A stretch of DNA of 45,601 bases from Candidatus Zixiibacteriota bacterium (GTDB taxonomy: Bacteria > Zixibacteria > MSB-5A5 > JAABVY01). The stretch lies in contig DSEQ01000017.1 in NCBI GenBank assembly GCA_011056555.1, positions 1 through 45,601 of the forward strand, read 5' to 3'. Positions 18,130 through 27,106 of the stretch are shown here, piece after piece; position 1 is the stretch's first letter, and every line of letters begins with the position of its first letter. Both the position numbers and the translations under genes were made by a program. The notes under the pieces are model-generated. The model was not told the origin of the DNA and ran no database searches. It was given only the letters and a program-made list of their open reading frames with translations.

Positions 18130-19220
18130 GGCTGGAATTAGTTAACCTGTCGAAGAAATTCCGGTCGATGCGGGGCGAAGTTGAGGCAGTCAAGAATATT
18201 AGCCTGACTGTCGAGGAAAAGGAGTTTTTCGTGCTCCTGGGTCCGAGCGGATGCGGCAAATCGACGCTTTTGAATCTCGTGGCCGGACTGGAAAGGCCCA
18301 CCTCAGGAGAAATCAGGTTTGATTCTGATTTAGTGGCTGCGACCGGCAGGAAAATATTCAGGTCCCCCAAAGAGCGCAATGTGGCTATGGTATTTCAAAA
18401 TTATGCCCTCTATCCGCATTTAAAAGTCTATGACAACATTGCCTTTCCGCTCAAGATTGAAAAATGGGATAAATCTGAAATCGAGAATGCTGTTAAAAAA
18501 GCTGCGGATATACTGGGCATAGCGGGATTACTGAACGACAAGCCGTCGGAACTTTCCGGCGGGCAGCGTCAACGTGTGGCGATTGCGCGCGCGATTGTGC
18601 GCGAGCCGAATATATTCCTGCTGGATGAGCCGCTCTCGAACCTGGATGCGCAGCTCAGGATGTCGATGCGTACGGAATTGAAAAATCTGCAACGCAGGCT
18701 GGAAATCACGACTCTTTACGTTACTCACGACCAGACCGAGGCGATGACATTGGGCGACAGGGTGGCGATTCTGAAGGAGGGGGAAATCGAGCAGATCGGG
18801 ACGCCGCTGGAGCTATACGATAAGCCCCGGAATATTTTTGTGGCCAGGTTCCTGGGTTCGTCACCGATAAATATTTTTGATGCAGAAATAACCGCTGAGG
18901 AGGATAAAATCTTCATCCGGATTGCGGGAAATAGAATCGAACTGCCGCATAACCGCATGGAGGAAGTTCGTGGATTTAAGGCGGATAAGGTGATTTTCGG
19001 AATCAGGCCGGAGGATGTGGAGCCGCAATCTGATGCGGAAGGATCTCCGGTCGCGGGTGAAATACAGGATATCGAGCTCTTGGGCAGAGAAACCTTACTG
19101 CATATCTCCGTTGACGATAACACTGTCAGGGCCCTGAGCGAATCATCAAAGTGGGAAATCGGACAGGCTGTCGGGATAAAATTTGTGATGGAAAAGGCGC
19201 ACTTTTTTGAATCAGAATGA
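18126..19220 (+). CDS. Sugar ABC transporter ATPase, MalK/UgpC type
   Basis: This 364-residue ATPase has Walker A GPSGCGKST at about 39-47, signature LSGGQRQRVAIARA at about 142-155, Walker B FLLDEPLSNLDAQ at about 163-175 and the H-loop YVTHDQTEAM at about 198-207. A C-terminal TOBE-like regulatory domain follows (FGIRPEDVEP near 295-304 and a beta-rich tail). It starts in a 4-bp ATGA overlap with the second permease. It completes an importer encoded with its own ATPase, rather than relying on a shared one. The C-terminal domain is of ordinary length, so it might also respond to a regulator. Confidence 0.95.
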   Translation: MRLELVNLSKKFRSMRGEVEAVKNISLTVEEKEFFVLLGPSGCGKSTLLNLVAGLERPTSGEIRFDSDLVAATGRKIFRSPKERNVAMVFQNYALYPHLKVYDNIAFPLKIEKWDKSEIENAVKKAADILGIAGLLNDKPSELSGGQRQRVAIARAIVREPNIFLLDEPLSNLDAQLRMSMRTELKNLQRRLEITTLYVTHDQTEAMTLGDRVAILKEGEIEQIGTPLELYDKPRNIFVARFLGSSPINIFDAEITAEEDKIFIRIAGNRIELPHNRMEEVRGFKADKVIFGIRPEDVEPQSDAEGSPVAGEIQDIELLGRETLLHISVDDNTVRALSESSKWEIGQAVGIKFVMEKAHFFESE

Positions 19221-19491
19221 AGGCTCAATATTCTAAGAAATATTTCGACAATATTTAAGATGCCCGGGATACCATAAATATCAAATTTGGAAATTCAAAT
19301 CGCCGTATAAATCCAAACGTTTCAGCATATAATGGGAACATTCAATATGGTGTTCGGTGTTTATTAAAGCTTAACTGTTCTTGGTTATCAGCGGGATAAT
19401 TGAGAAAATAACTGGATCATTTTCTGATTTGAAAGTATAACTTTTTTGATATTTTGAGATTGCAATAGGGCTGTTTCAGTAAAGGGCGACC

Positions 19492-20517
19492 ATGAAGAAA
19501 TCATCAAATGAAAATCAACTTACATTAAATGTAATGTTTTACAATATTCATCTGTTCGGCAGCACTGTTCCCGGAGCAGACTTTTTTATGAGACATGTTT
19601 ACCGCAGTCCGCTGATTTATGAGGATGAGGCGAGGGCCAAAATTGCCGCGCGAAAAATCAATAAAATCGGAAGGGATGTGGATGGTTGCGATATTGTAGG
19701 GCTGTGCGAATTATGGGACGATTCTATGGCTGACATTATCAGCAATCAGGTGAAACAGATCTTTCCATACAATTACCGTCCCGGCAGAAAGTCCAGTATC
19801 AGGTATGTTATCGGTCCGGGACTCATGCTTTTCAGCAAATATCCAATCATAGAGATGGACTTCGTGCCGTTTAAAACCAATGGCAATATTATCGAAAAAA
19901 GCTGCCTGAAAGGTGTCCTGAGGGCGGTCGTGGAATTGGAGAATAATTTTCCGGTGACAATCCTGATGTCTCATTTTCAGGCCGGTCAGAGATCGAAGGA
20001 GCGCAAGGTCAGGCTGGGACAATTGAGCGAAATCGGAGCGGTCCTCGAAAATATCAAGTCAGGCCCCTATGGCAACGCTCCAATTGTTTTGATGGGGGAT
20101 TTTAACATAATCGCTGAAGATAGAAATGGAAATCCGCGTCCCGAATATAATGCCATGACAGGAGTGCTCGGGCTGAAAGATATTTACCGCACAAAATTCA
20201 AATCGGCGCTTCGCAACCCGGGATATACATCACACGGCGGGGAAAATAATTTACTGCATTTATTCCATCGCAATACCAGGACCCGTAAGCGGATCGATTA
20301 TATCCTGTCCAATAATTATCGTCAGATGAGCATTGAGGATTGCGGGGTGGATGAATTCAGAACAAATAACCCTATCGGCAATGGCACAAAAAAGGTCAGA
20401 AATCCGATCAGGCATCTCTCCGATCATTACGCGGTAAGGGCGAGGTTCTTATTCGAACCAGATTACGTTCATGGGAACGTTGACAGAAAATTCAGCGACC
20501 AGAGATGGATGAATTAG
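19492..20517 (+). CDS. Endonuclease/exonuclease/phosphatase (EEP) fold phosphodiesterase
   Basis: This 341-residue protein has the full set of EEP metal-site and catalytic residues: Asn18 (FYNIHLF), Glu73 (GLCELWDD), His161 (MSHFQAG), Asp203 and Asn205 (MGDFNII), Asp269 (KRIDYIL) and the Asp311-His312 pair (LSDHYAV). The motifs and order resemble neutral sphingomyelinase/DNase I-like members more than Exo III AP endonucleases. No signal peptide is present, so it should act in the cytoplasm or at the inner face of the membrane. Substrate is open: phosphodiesters of lipids, nucleic acid or small molecules. It lies 271 bp after the importer operon and 87 bp before a mannosyltransferase-like gene. 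Confidence 0.85.
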   Translation: MKKSSNENQLTLNVMFYNIHLFGSTVPGADFFMRHVYRSPLIYEDEARAKIAARKINKIGRDVDGCDIVGLCELWDDSMADIISNQVKQIFPYNYRPGRKSSIRYVIGPGLMLFSKYPIIEMDFVPFKTNGNIIEKSCLKGVLRAVVELENNFPVTILMSHFQAGQRSKERKVRLGQLSEIGAVLENIKSGPYGNAPIVLMGDFNIIAEDRNGNPRPEYNAMTGVLGLKDIYRTKFKSALRNPGYTSHGGENNLLHLFHRNTRTRKRIDYILSNNYRQMSIEDCGVDEFRTNNPIGNGTKKVRNPIRHLSDHYAVRARFLFEPDYVHGNVDRKFSDQRWMN

Positions 20518-20578
20518 AGCCTTGCTGAGCTAATCAATCCTCCCGATTCACGCCAGCATCAAATAAAACTTGAATATG

Positions 20579-20608
20579 GCATGCCTTGATAGTAAATTCA
20601 GGGCATGC
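20579..20608 (+). promoter_or_regulatory. Hairpin covering the start codon of the mannosyltransferase-like gene
   Basis: GCATGCC (20579-20585) is complementary to GGCATGC (20602-20608), which contains the ATG at 20605-20607 and part of the weak ribosome site GGGC. Wobble pairs extend the stem inwards. If formed in the mRNA it would hide the start, implying controlled or low translation. Confidence 0.4.
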
Positions 20609-22143
20609 TGGGTCTTATCAGACGACATCCACTGGCGGCAATACTGACAATTGCTATTCTGCTGCGTATTCTTGCGGTCATCTATGCCCAGGGGTATATG
20701 GCGCATGATGATCATTTCGAGACTGTCAGGATCGCGTGGGAATGGCGGCATGAGGGGATGTTTTTCGAGGATGGCAGCCTCAGATGGGAGGGCAAACCGG
20801 GTACCGGGGTGCTCCGGAGTGTGGTTTATAACCTCTTCCTTCTGGCCCAAATGAAGGTCACCGCGGCGCTCGGCATCGAATATCTGGACATCCATATGTA
20901 CTTCGACCGGGCGGTGCATGCGCTGCTTTCGCTGCTGCCGATCCTGTTCGGATTCTACTACCTGAGACGCGAGACAGATTCCGGTACCGCTTTGACGGGC
21001 GGATTGCTGCTGGCGGCTTACGGTATGATGCCCTTCTTTGCGGTCAAGAATCTGGTCGAGATGGTTTCGGCTGATTTTCTTTTGCCTGCTCTCTGCCTAG
21101 CACAATTCTCAATGAAGAACAGGTCTAATGCCTTGGCGATTCTTGCGGCAGTACTGGGTGGAATAGCGTTTATGATCCGTTTTCAGGCTGGGCTGGCGCT
21201 GATCGCAGTTCCGATTGCGATGGTTATCCAGAGCAGGAGATGGAAACAGGCAATTATATTCTCGCTGGGAATAGTCGTGATGGCGGCGCTTCAGGGTCTG
21301 ATCGATATCTGGAGCCATGGACAATTTCTGGGAAGTATCAGTAATTATACCGCTGAATATCGGAATTACCTGGCCGGCAACCCGGGTCCGACGCCGACAA
21401 TCCCGGGGCCATGGTACAGGTATATACTGCTGATCCTTGGAATTATGGTCCCTCCGTTCTCACTCGTTTTCGTCGGCTCGATATTCGGCCGGGAGGTAAT
21501 CAGAAAACACCTGATTTTACTTCTTGCATTTATAATTTTTGTCGCCGTGCACTCGATTATAGCGAACAAGCAGGAAAGATTCATCATTCCGGTCTTCCCG
21601 GTTCTACTGGTTCTGGGCAGTATCGGCCTGTATTATCTTTATCGAAACGGCGGCTGGTATTTTCGCTGGAAGGGCCTGAGGGCGGCACTCTGGGGATGGT
21701 TTGCGCTTATCAACACGGCGCTTCTGATCCTGTTCACATTCAACTATGCTCATCGCGGCGCAATCGAGCCGATGATTTATCTCAACCGACAGGAAAAAGT
21801 TGAAGGAGTTTTATTTGACACAAGCGAGCGTAAAAAATGGCTGCCCTATTCATACTGGAATTACCGCAAACCGGAGTCGGTAAAACTGACACCGCAATAC
21901 AGTCTCCAGGAAGCAATCAATGCTGGTGAGGTCAAACCTGAGAATCCGCCTAAATATATAGTTGTATTTTCCGACGGAAGGCCGGATCGGTATATTGAAA
22001 AATATGATACATATCTGGGGGATTATGAGATTGTTTTTCATGGTAAACCATCATTGATGGACTTTATTCTTAATAGATTGAACCCCAAATATAATCATCT
22101 GAATGAATCCTGGGTGCTGGAATTCCGAACCACGCAGGACTGA
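20605..22143 (+). CDS. GT22-like mannosyltransferase (GT-C fold membrane protein)
   Basis: This 512-residue protein has about ten membrane segments. The first periplasmic loop has HDDHFETVRIAWEW (residues 34-47), with acidic and His residues as in the GT-C catalytic loop. A later segment reads HSIIANKQERFIIPVFP (316-332), matching the H-x5-K-xx-RF-xx-P-xx-P signature of GT22 enzymes (Alg9, Alg12, PIG-B mannosyltransferases). It should transfer a sugar from a polyprenyl phosphate carrier on the outer face of the inner membrane. The C-terminal 110 residues are soluble. The ribosome site is weak and buried in a hairpin. No other glycan genes are adjacent, so the acceptor is unknown. Confidence 0.75.
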   Translation: MLGLIRRHPLAAILTIAILLRILAVIYAQGYMAHDDHFETVRIAWEWRHEGMFFEDGSLRWEGKPGTGVLRSVVYNLFLLAQMKVTAALGIEYLDIHMYFDRAVHALLSLLPILFGFYYLRRETDSGTALTGGLLLAAYGMMPFFAVKNLVEMVSADFLLPALCLAQFSMKNRSNALAILAAVLGGIAFMIRFQAGLALIAVPIAMVIQSRRWKQAIIFSLGIVVMAALQGLIDIWSHGQFLGSISNYTAEYRNYLAGNPGPTPTIPGPWYRYILLILGIMVPPFSLVFVGSIFGREVIRKHLILLLAFIIFVAVHSIIANKQERFIIPVFPVLLVLGSIGLYYLYRNGGWYFRWKGLRAALWGWFALINTALLILFTFNYAHRGAIEPMIYLNRQEKVEGVLFDTSERKKWLPYSYWNYRKPESVKLTPQYSLQEAINAGEVKPENPPKYIVVFSDGRPDRYIEKYDTYLGDYEIVFHGKPSLMDFILNRLNPKYNHLNESWVLEFRTTQD

Positions 22144-22180
22144 TTGTTACAAAATCCAAAAACGTTTCCGAAATTGCTTA

Positions 22181-22205
22181 AGCCCGCCGCAGGGTGCAGC
22201 GGGCT
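22181..22205. terminator. Hairpin between converging genes, terminator-like
   Basis: AGCCCGC / GCGGGCT (22181-22187 and 22199-22205) encloses an 11-nt loop between the stop of the mannosyltransferase-like gene and the end of the first dockerin gene. Neither strand has a strong T-tract. It resembles two better hairpins at 40277-40304 and 43301-43326 in its CCCGCC...AGCGGG core. Confidence 0.45.
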
Positions 22206-22222
22206 CATAAATGCAAATTTAA

Positions 22223-22747
22223 TTATGATGACCCGAATGGGCAGCAATCGCCATTGTACCAGTTGGGGGAGCCGGGTGAGCATGTCGAGGGAGGACCACC
22301 GCCAACGAAAACATAGTTTATTACCCAGACAGCATCGGAGACATTAACTGATGCGTCCGTGTTGGCGTCTCCGCAGGCAAGCACAGGCTGCGGTTCATCT
22401 CCACCAACGAAGACGAAATTTATTATCCAGACTGCATCGGAGACATTGACATTGGTATCATTATTGGCATCCCCGCAGAGTCCCTGACAGGGACCGCCGC
22501 TTGTTGCAAAGATCTGCCAGAAGCCATGTCTGAGCTTGTAATTCGTTGATGTGCCCTGATCGACCGCAGTCTGGCTGACAGTGCCCTTGAGACCGTAATT
22601 GGTTGATGAACCCTCAGTGCCACCGTTGGACAAAACCTGCCAGTTGATATCTTCACCAGCTTTCCCACCTTCAGCTGTCACAACTGAAGCCCAGATGATT
22701 ATGAAGCAGGCTGTGACCAAACCTATAATATATTTATTTTTTTTCAT
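22223..22747 (-). CDS. Small secreted dockerin protein, cassette copy A
   Basis: This 174-residue protein has a signal peptide (about 1-26). Next come two short similar halves (GGTEGSSTNYGLKGTVSQT, then DQGTSTNYKLRHGFWQ), a motif I recall from other bacterial surface proteins. Two dockerin-like calcium repeats follow at about 90-116 and 124-150, each of the form CGDANxDxxVNVSDAVWxIN then FVFVGG or YVFVGG. The tail ends NWYNGDCCPFGSS. Its start overlaps the stop of the upstream fibre-like gene by 4 bp (ATGA). It is nearly identical to the protein at 24831-25340, down to the tail. Dockerins bind cohesins, but no cohesin gene is recognised here. Confidence 0.9.
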   Translation of the reverse strand: MKKNKYIIGLVTACFIIIWASVVTAEGGKAGEDINWQVLSNGGTEGSSTNYGLKGTVSQTAVDQGTSTNYKLRHGFWQIFATSGGPCQGLCGDANNDTNVNVSDAVWIINFVFVGGDEPQPVLACGDANTDASVNVSDAVWVINYVFVGGGPPSTCSPGSPNWYNGDCCPFGSS

Positions 22748-24597
22748 TCCCGCTCTCTCCTCTCATCGATCTCGCGTCTGAATTCTGCATTCGTTGAATA
22801 CTCGGTTGAGCGAGTAACATCAAATCCGAAGGCCTCCGGATTGATATAATAGCCCTTTTCTTCCGCTGTCTTTTCGGATTCCACCGTTACCGGATGTGAT
22901 TCCGCAAAAGCATCATGGCGAACACCGGTAACCTGCCAGGAGACCTCGATATCTGGTTCGCTGGTAGCGACTAGAAATTGGTTATTCGATATTTTCTCTT
23001 TTATAATTGCCTGTGCGAATGAGCCAATCACGGTCAATTGATAGCGGAAGTCCTTGTTTAGCGATTCGAAGTAGTCGGGAAGCTGGACAATGGCTTCGCC
23101 ATTGGCATTGGTGGTTACATTTCCGCTGTATACGTTCAGCATTTCGGGCGAATTGATAGTCGCGTGTTCCAGCACTCTGTTCTCAGGATCGGTGGGATGG
23201 TCAATTCTCATCGTGCTCTTGCTGTTGTCGAATGTTCCAGTGACTCTGCAGTTGCCGCTGAAATATCCTGCCCAGTTAGTTGTAGCCGAACCACCAGAGG
23301 CATATATTCCAAAGGCGGTAGCACCGTCGTAGGCAGTTCCGCGGAGGCCATAGGTTTCTCCGGTTGTGATATTATAGTTTTGCGCCTCACTGAATGCATA
23401 TACACCTAGACGGCTCGCACCATCCGACCTTGCGTACCCGTATACCGCATAACAGTTTCCCGCCACCCCGGCTATAGGATGTTGTGCACTGCTGTATATT
23501 CCATATAGATCGCCGGCATCCTGATTAGTAACCTCAGTTGCCTGGCCAAACCATGAACCCGTTGAGTTAATGTCCCAGGTGATTTGGAGCTTTCTGTTAA
23601 AAAGGACCTCTCCTATTCCGACTGTGTTATCATCCCCAATTTCCATGACGGTTCTGTTACGCAGTATATTTCCATCATCATAGACCTGGAAAAACTCCAG
23701 ACCGGCACCCGCCTCCTCCCTGATGCGCCAGCGATGAGAACCACCCCTGCGGTAGGCTATCTGGGCATCGTTCATAGTCGATTCTCCGTTAAAATAATTG
23801 CCCATCGTAAATGTATTGCCAGCATTCAGCACTGCCGCTGTACCACTGATCTTTGTCGGGGCGATATCGGCTGAGGCGCTTATATCATTGTCAACAATAG
23901 AGTTATTCAGGATGTGATCTGATGTTATGCCGCCTGAGGCGACCCCCAGAGTTACATCGCCCGACGTTGCGCCCCCGCTCAGACCGCTGCCTGCCGGGGT
24001 GTTCACCGCTGTGATGTCGCCAAGCCCGGGGTAATTCAGAATTCCATCAATGGTAAGATCGCCGGTAAAGCGGCCGTCGCCGTCAAAATATCCGGCATAA
24101 CCTCCAGCGCATACTCCATATACAGCCCCGCCATCACCGATATTCCTTATCCTCAATGCCGGATTAAAATCATCCGCAGTTTCCAGGTCGGCGGGCAGAG
24201 TAAGAAAGTCAGCAATTGCCGCATGAAAAGCATAGGCAGTCGATGTTAATTTGGTCCTGGGAAAAATTTCCGGATCGGCACCGACAGTTATGCCCAGATA
24301 ACGGGTTGTGTCAGCGACAAACAAATCAGCCGGAAAAGGCGTGCTCGAACCGAGCATATAAGTAAACAGGCCATCCGTGACCTGTACGGCCTTGACACCG
24401 CTGCTCCAGAGCAGGTCGGTTCCGGCCGCACTGCCGTAGATGTTGAAAATAATGTTATAGACGCCATCTCCGACCGGGTCCCCGGCATCATCTGTCAGGC
24501 AGCCCTGGTAGTTGATGGAGTGCGGAACCTCGGCACTCAATGGCATTGAAGCTAAAATAAGAAATGATACAATTGTGATTAGCATGATGTGTCTCAT
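22744..24597 (-). CDS. Secreted fibre-like surface protein with shared N- and C-terminal domains, cassette copy A
   Basis: This 617-residue protein has a signal peptide (1-22) and an N-terminal beta domain (about 24-125) beginning INYQGCLTDDAGDPVGDGVY and ending SAYAFHAAI. Three other proteins in the window share it. The middle (about 190-460) is repetitive and tail-fibre-like (AGSGLSGGATSGDVTLGV). The C-terminal domain (about 475-590) has IDHPTDPENRVLEH, FRYQLTVIG and VSWQVTGVRHDAFAE; from memory this module is common at the end of surface proteins of Planctomycetes-like bacteria and has no known function. GGGAGG precedes the ATG. It is co-translated with the dockerin gene that overlaps its stop. 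Confidence 0.85.
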   Translation of the reverse strand: MRHIMLITIVSFLILASMPLSAEVPHSINYQGCLTDDAGDPVGDGVYNIIFNIYGSAAGTDLLWSSGVKAVQVTDGLFTYMLGSSTPFPADLFVADTTRYLGITVGADPEIFPRTKLTSTAYAFHAAIADFLTLPADLETADDFNPALRIRNIGDGGAVYGVCAGGYAGYFDGDGRFTGDLTIDGILNYPGLGDITAVNTPAGSGLSGGATSGDVTLGVASGGITSDHILNNSIVDNDISASADIAPTKISGTAAVLNAGNTFTMGNYFNGESTMNDAQIAYRRGGSHRWRIREEAGAGLEFFQVYDDGNILRNRTVMEIGDDNTVGIGEVLFNRKLQITWDINSTGSWFGQATEVTNQDAGDLYGIYSSAQHPIAGVAGNCYAVYGYARSDGASRLGVYAFSEAQNYNITTGETYGLRGTAYDGATAFGIYASGGSATTNWAGYFSGNCRVTGTFDNSKSTMRIDHPTDPENRVLEHATINSPEMLNVYSGNVTTNANGEAIVQLPDYFESLNKDFRYQLTVIGSFAQAIIKEKISNNQFLVATSEPDIEVSWQVTGVRHDAFAESHPVTVESEKTAEEKGYYINPEAFGFDVTRSTEYSTNAEFRREIDERRERE

Positions 24598-24771
24598 GAC
24601 GACCTCCCTCTAAAATATTATAGAACGTAGAGTGGGGAAAGAGGTAATAATCAGGCTTGAGCGGTCACCCCCACAAATTTTCTAAATACAGTCAAGCCGT
24701 AGCCTGGTAAGATATAAATAAATTATTATATCAGATCGAATTGTCAACTAAAAAGGAATTTTCGATCAATA

Positions 24772-24811
24772 TGAATCTAAAAAAATGCCTGCTCAGAAAT
24801 GAGCAGGCATT
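24772..24811 (-). terminator. Strong intrinsic terminator of the upstream surface-protein operon
   Basis: A perfect 12-bp stem AATGCCTGCTCA / TGAGCAGGCATT (24784-24795 and 24800-24811) with a GAAA/TTTC loop is followed on the minus strand by a run of T (opposite A-rich 24778-24783). It ends the unit 28750 to 24831 and separates it from the second cassette. Confidence 0.9.
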
Positions 24812-24830
24812 CTAATGGCATGAAGCATTT

Positions 24831-25340
24831 TTACGAGCCGAATGGGCAGCAGTCGCCGTTGTACCAGTTGGGCGAGCCGGGTGAGCATGTCGAGGGAGGG
24901 CCGCCGCCAACGAAGACATAATTAATGAGCCAAACCGCATCCGAAATGTTTACAGTCGCATCATTATTGGCATCGCCACAGGCCAATACAGGCTGAGGTT
25001 CCTCACCGCCAATAAAGACAAAGTTAATGATCCAGACTGCATCGGAGACATTGACATTGGCATCATTGTTAGCATCACCGCATTCACCCTGGCAGGGGCC
25101 GCCGGATGTCGCGAAGATCTGCCAGAAGCCATGTCTGAGCTTATAATTGGTCGATGAACCTTGATCGACTGCAGTCTGGCTGACAGTGCCCTTGAGACCG
25201 TAGTTGGTCGATGATCCCTCAGTACCGCCGTTTGAGAGCACCTGCCAGTTGATCTCCTCACCGGCTTTGGGATCGTCGGCAACAGCACTGATTGATGCAA
25301 TCGCAAAGATTGTTATCGCAATTAATATAATCTGTTTCAT
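24831..25340 (-). CDS. Small secreted dockerin protein, cassette copy B
   Basis: This 169-residue paralogue of the 22223-22747 protein has a signal peptide (about 1-21), the same GSSTNYGLKGTVSQTAVDQG module, two dockerin-like repeats (CGDANNDANVNVSDAVWIIN and CGDANNDATVNISDAVWLIN, each followed by a VF.GG segment) and the same tail NWYNGDCCPFGS. It starts in an ATGA overlap with the stop of the larger surface gene. DNA identity with copy A is very high over the coding region, which points to recent duplication or gene conversion. The strong terminator lies 20 bp after its stop. Confidence 0.9.
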   Translation of the reverse strand: MKQIILIAITIFAIASISAVADDPKAGEEINWQVLSNGGTEGSSTNYGLKGTVSQTAVDQGSSTNYKLRHGFWQIFATSGGPCQGECGDANNDANVNVSDAVWIINFVFIGGEEPQPVLACGDANNDATVNISDAVWLINYVFVGGGPPSTCSPGSPNWYNGDCCPFGS

Positions 25341-27103
25341 TGCTCCTCACCCCCTGCCTCGGCTGCCTCGCGGGCTGCCTGTCTTGAATTGTAATCAACA
25401 GATCTCTCTTCTCCTAAGCCAAAACCTTGCGGAAAAAGATATGTCCCGCGTTCAAGAACATGTTTCTCCCTTTCCGGCACAATTCTGCGCGCATTTGCAT
25501 ATGGATCGTTGCGAATACCGGTCACTGTCCAGGAGACTTTGACATTTGGTTCACTTGTCGCAATTACAAAACTATTATTGGAGATTTCCTCTTTTACTAT
25601 AGCCTGCGCGAATGTCCCGATTACGGTTAGCTGATAACGGAAATCTGAATTAAGATGCTCGAAATACTCCGGAAGATTTACCGTCGCCTGACCGCTTGCA
25701 TCAGTGACCACATTGCCGGTATAAACATTCATCATATCCGGTGAGCCGACATTGCTGTGATAAAGATATTTGTTTTCCGGGTCAAGAGGATGATCGACTC
25801 TATAAGCTCCAAACAGGTAGACTATTTCCCCTTGAATAGCAACATCCCCAAGAAAATATCCGGCATTGTCCAGGTCTTCATGATAACCGGGAACATCCGC
25901 CATCACCCCGCGTGTAAAGTCTCCTCCGGTGGCATAACCATAAACCCCGACAGCTGAACCGACACTAAAATCATTTTGACCGATACCGTAGACGCCGTAA
26001 GTGTAATTGCTTGTTGACGAAGAGGAAGTCCTTTGGGCCTTGCTCCACATTCCGAAAGCACTCCCGGTTCCCCCCTGCACAGCTTGTGCTATTGAAGCGT
26101 AACGAGAAAGTGAGCTATTATATGTCCTGTCAATGCGAAGTACAGTGTAAGTCTGAGGCTCTATTCCCAATCCGACACAGCCGTTCTGAATTGTGAGTGC
26201 ATCGCTGTAATTCGTACCTGAATGTTTTGATCCCAATGTAACCATATCTTCATCTACATCCCACAGCATCCAGGCCCGGTCGCTGCCGGACTCACCAAAA
26301 ACTAATCCGGTTTGGGCACCGGCAGCATCATCGCCGATGACAATACGATCACCGCTGAATGATCCCAAATCTTTGCCGACGACAAGAGGCTCACTGGGAT
26401 CATCGGGCCAAGTATCAATCCCGACCTTATCTTGATTTATTCTAACAGGGTAGTAATATTCTCCTCCCTGGACGGTGTTAATTAAGAATCTTCCGTCTAC
26501 AGATCGAAATATTGCGACTCTATTGCTCATATCCTTCCCAATTAGAAAGCCGCTGTTACTGTCGGGGCTGCTGATGGAGATACAGTTGCCGAAAAAAGTG
26601 CCAAGGTTCTGGCTGCCAATCGTCAGCTCCTCCTCCGGATTGGGGTTATTAATTCCAACTTTCATATATTCAACCGTTTCATCCGTATGGATGGTGTTGC
26701 TGAGATAACCACCTTGATTGAATTTCCAGCCACCTCCATGCTGGGCGTGCATTGCAAAAGCAGATGAAAGAATCATCGTTCGCGGCAATATTTCCTCGCC
26801 ATTGACAGTGATACCTAAATAACAAAAACTGGTATCGGTTAAAGCATAATCCGGAATATACAGAATACAATTAAATAGGCCGTTTGTAACCTGCACAGAC
26901 TCCGTTTCAGTATAAACAGGGGACCCACCGCTCTCCATGTGATAAATATTCAATGAAATATTATAGGTTCCATCCGGAACAGGATCTCCATTATCATCGG
27001 TCAGTCGACCCTGATAATTTGTAGCGTTCGGCACATTCATGGCATATGCTGCAACTGCCACCAAAAACAAAATCAAAGTTGTACACAAAACTAACTTCTT
27101 CAT
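25337..27103 (-). CDS. Secreted fibre-like surface protein with shared N- and C-terminal domains, cassette copy B
   Basis: This 588-residue protein has a signal peptide (1-21), an N-terminal beta domain with NYQGRLTDDNGDPVPDGTYN and YLGITVNGEEILPRTM, and a variable middle (about 130-430) with repeated WPDDPSEPLVVGKDLGSFSG-like units. The C-terminal domain holds VDHPLDPENKYLYH, FRYQLTVIGTFAQAIVKEEI and VSWTVTGIRND. It is a distant partner of the copy A protein: ends are alike and the middle differs. It begins 3 bp after the stop of the S74-domain gene and overlaps the dockerin gene after it by 4 bp, so three genes form an operon. The exposed middle is the likely functional surface. Confidence 0.85.
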   Translation of the reverse strand: MKKLVLCTTLILFLVAVAAYAMNVPNATNYQGRLTDDNGDPVPDGTYNISLNIYHMESGGSPVYTETESVQVTNGLFNCILYIPDYALTDTSFCYLGITVNGEEILPRTMILSSAFAMHAQHGGGWKFNQGGYLSNTIHTDETVEYMKVGINNPNPEEELTIGSQNLGTFFGNCISISSPDSNSGFLIGKDMSNRVAIFRSVDGRFLINTVQGGEYYYPVRINQDKVGIDTWPDDPSEPLVVGKDLGSFSGDRIVIGDDAAGAQTGLVFGESGSDRAWMLWDVDEDMVTLGSKHSGTNYSDALTIQNGCVGLGIEPQTYTVLRIDRTYNSSLSRYASIAQAVQGGTGSAFGMWSKAQRTSSSSTSNYTYGVYGIGQNDFSVGSAVGVYGYATGGDFTRGVMADVPGYHEDLDNAGYFLGDVAIQGEIVYLFGAYRVDHPLDPENKYLYHSNVGSPDMMNVYTGNVVTDASGQATVNLPEYFEHLNSDFRYQLTVIGTFAQAIVKEEISNNSFVIATSEPNVKVSWTVTGIRNDPYANARRIVPEREKHVLERGTYLFPQGFGLGEERSVDYNSRQAAREAAEAGGEEQ

Positions 27104-27106
27104 TTC

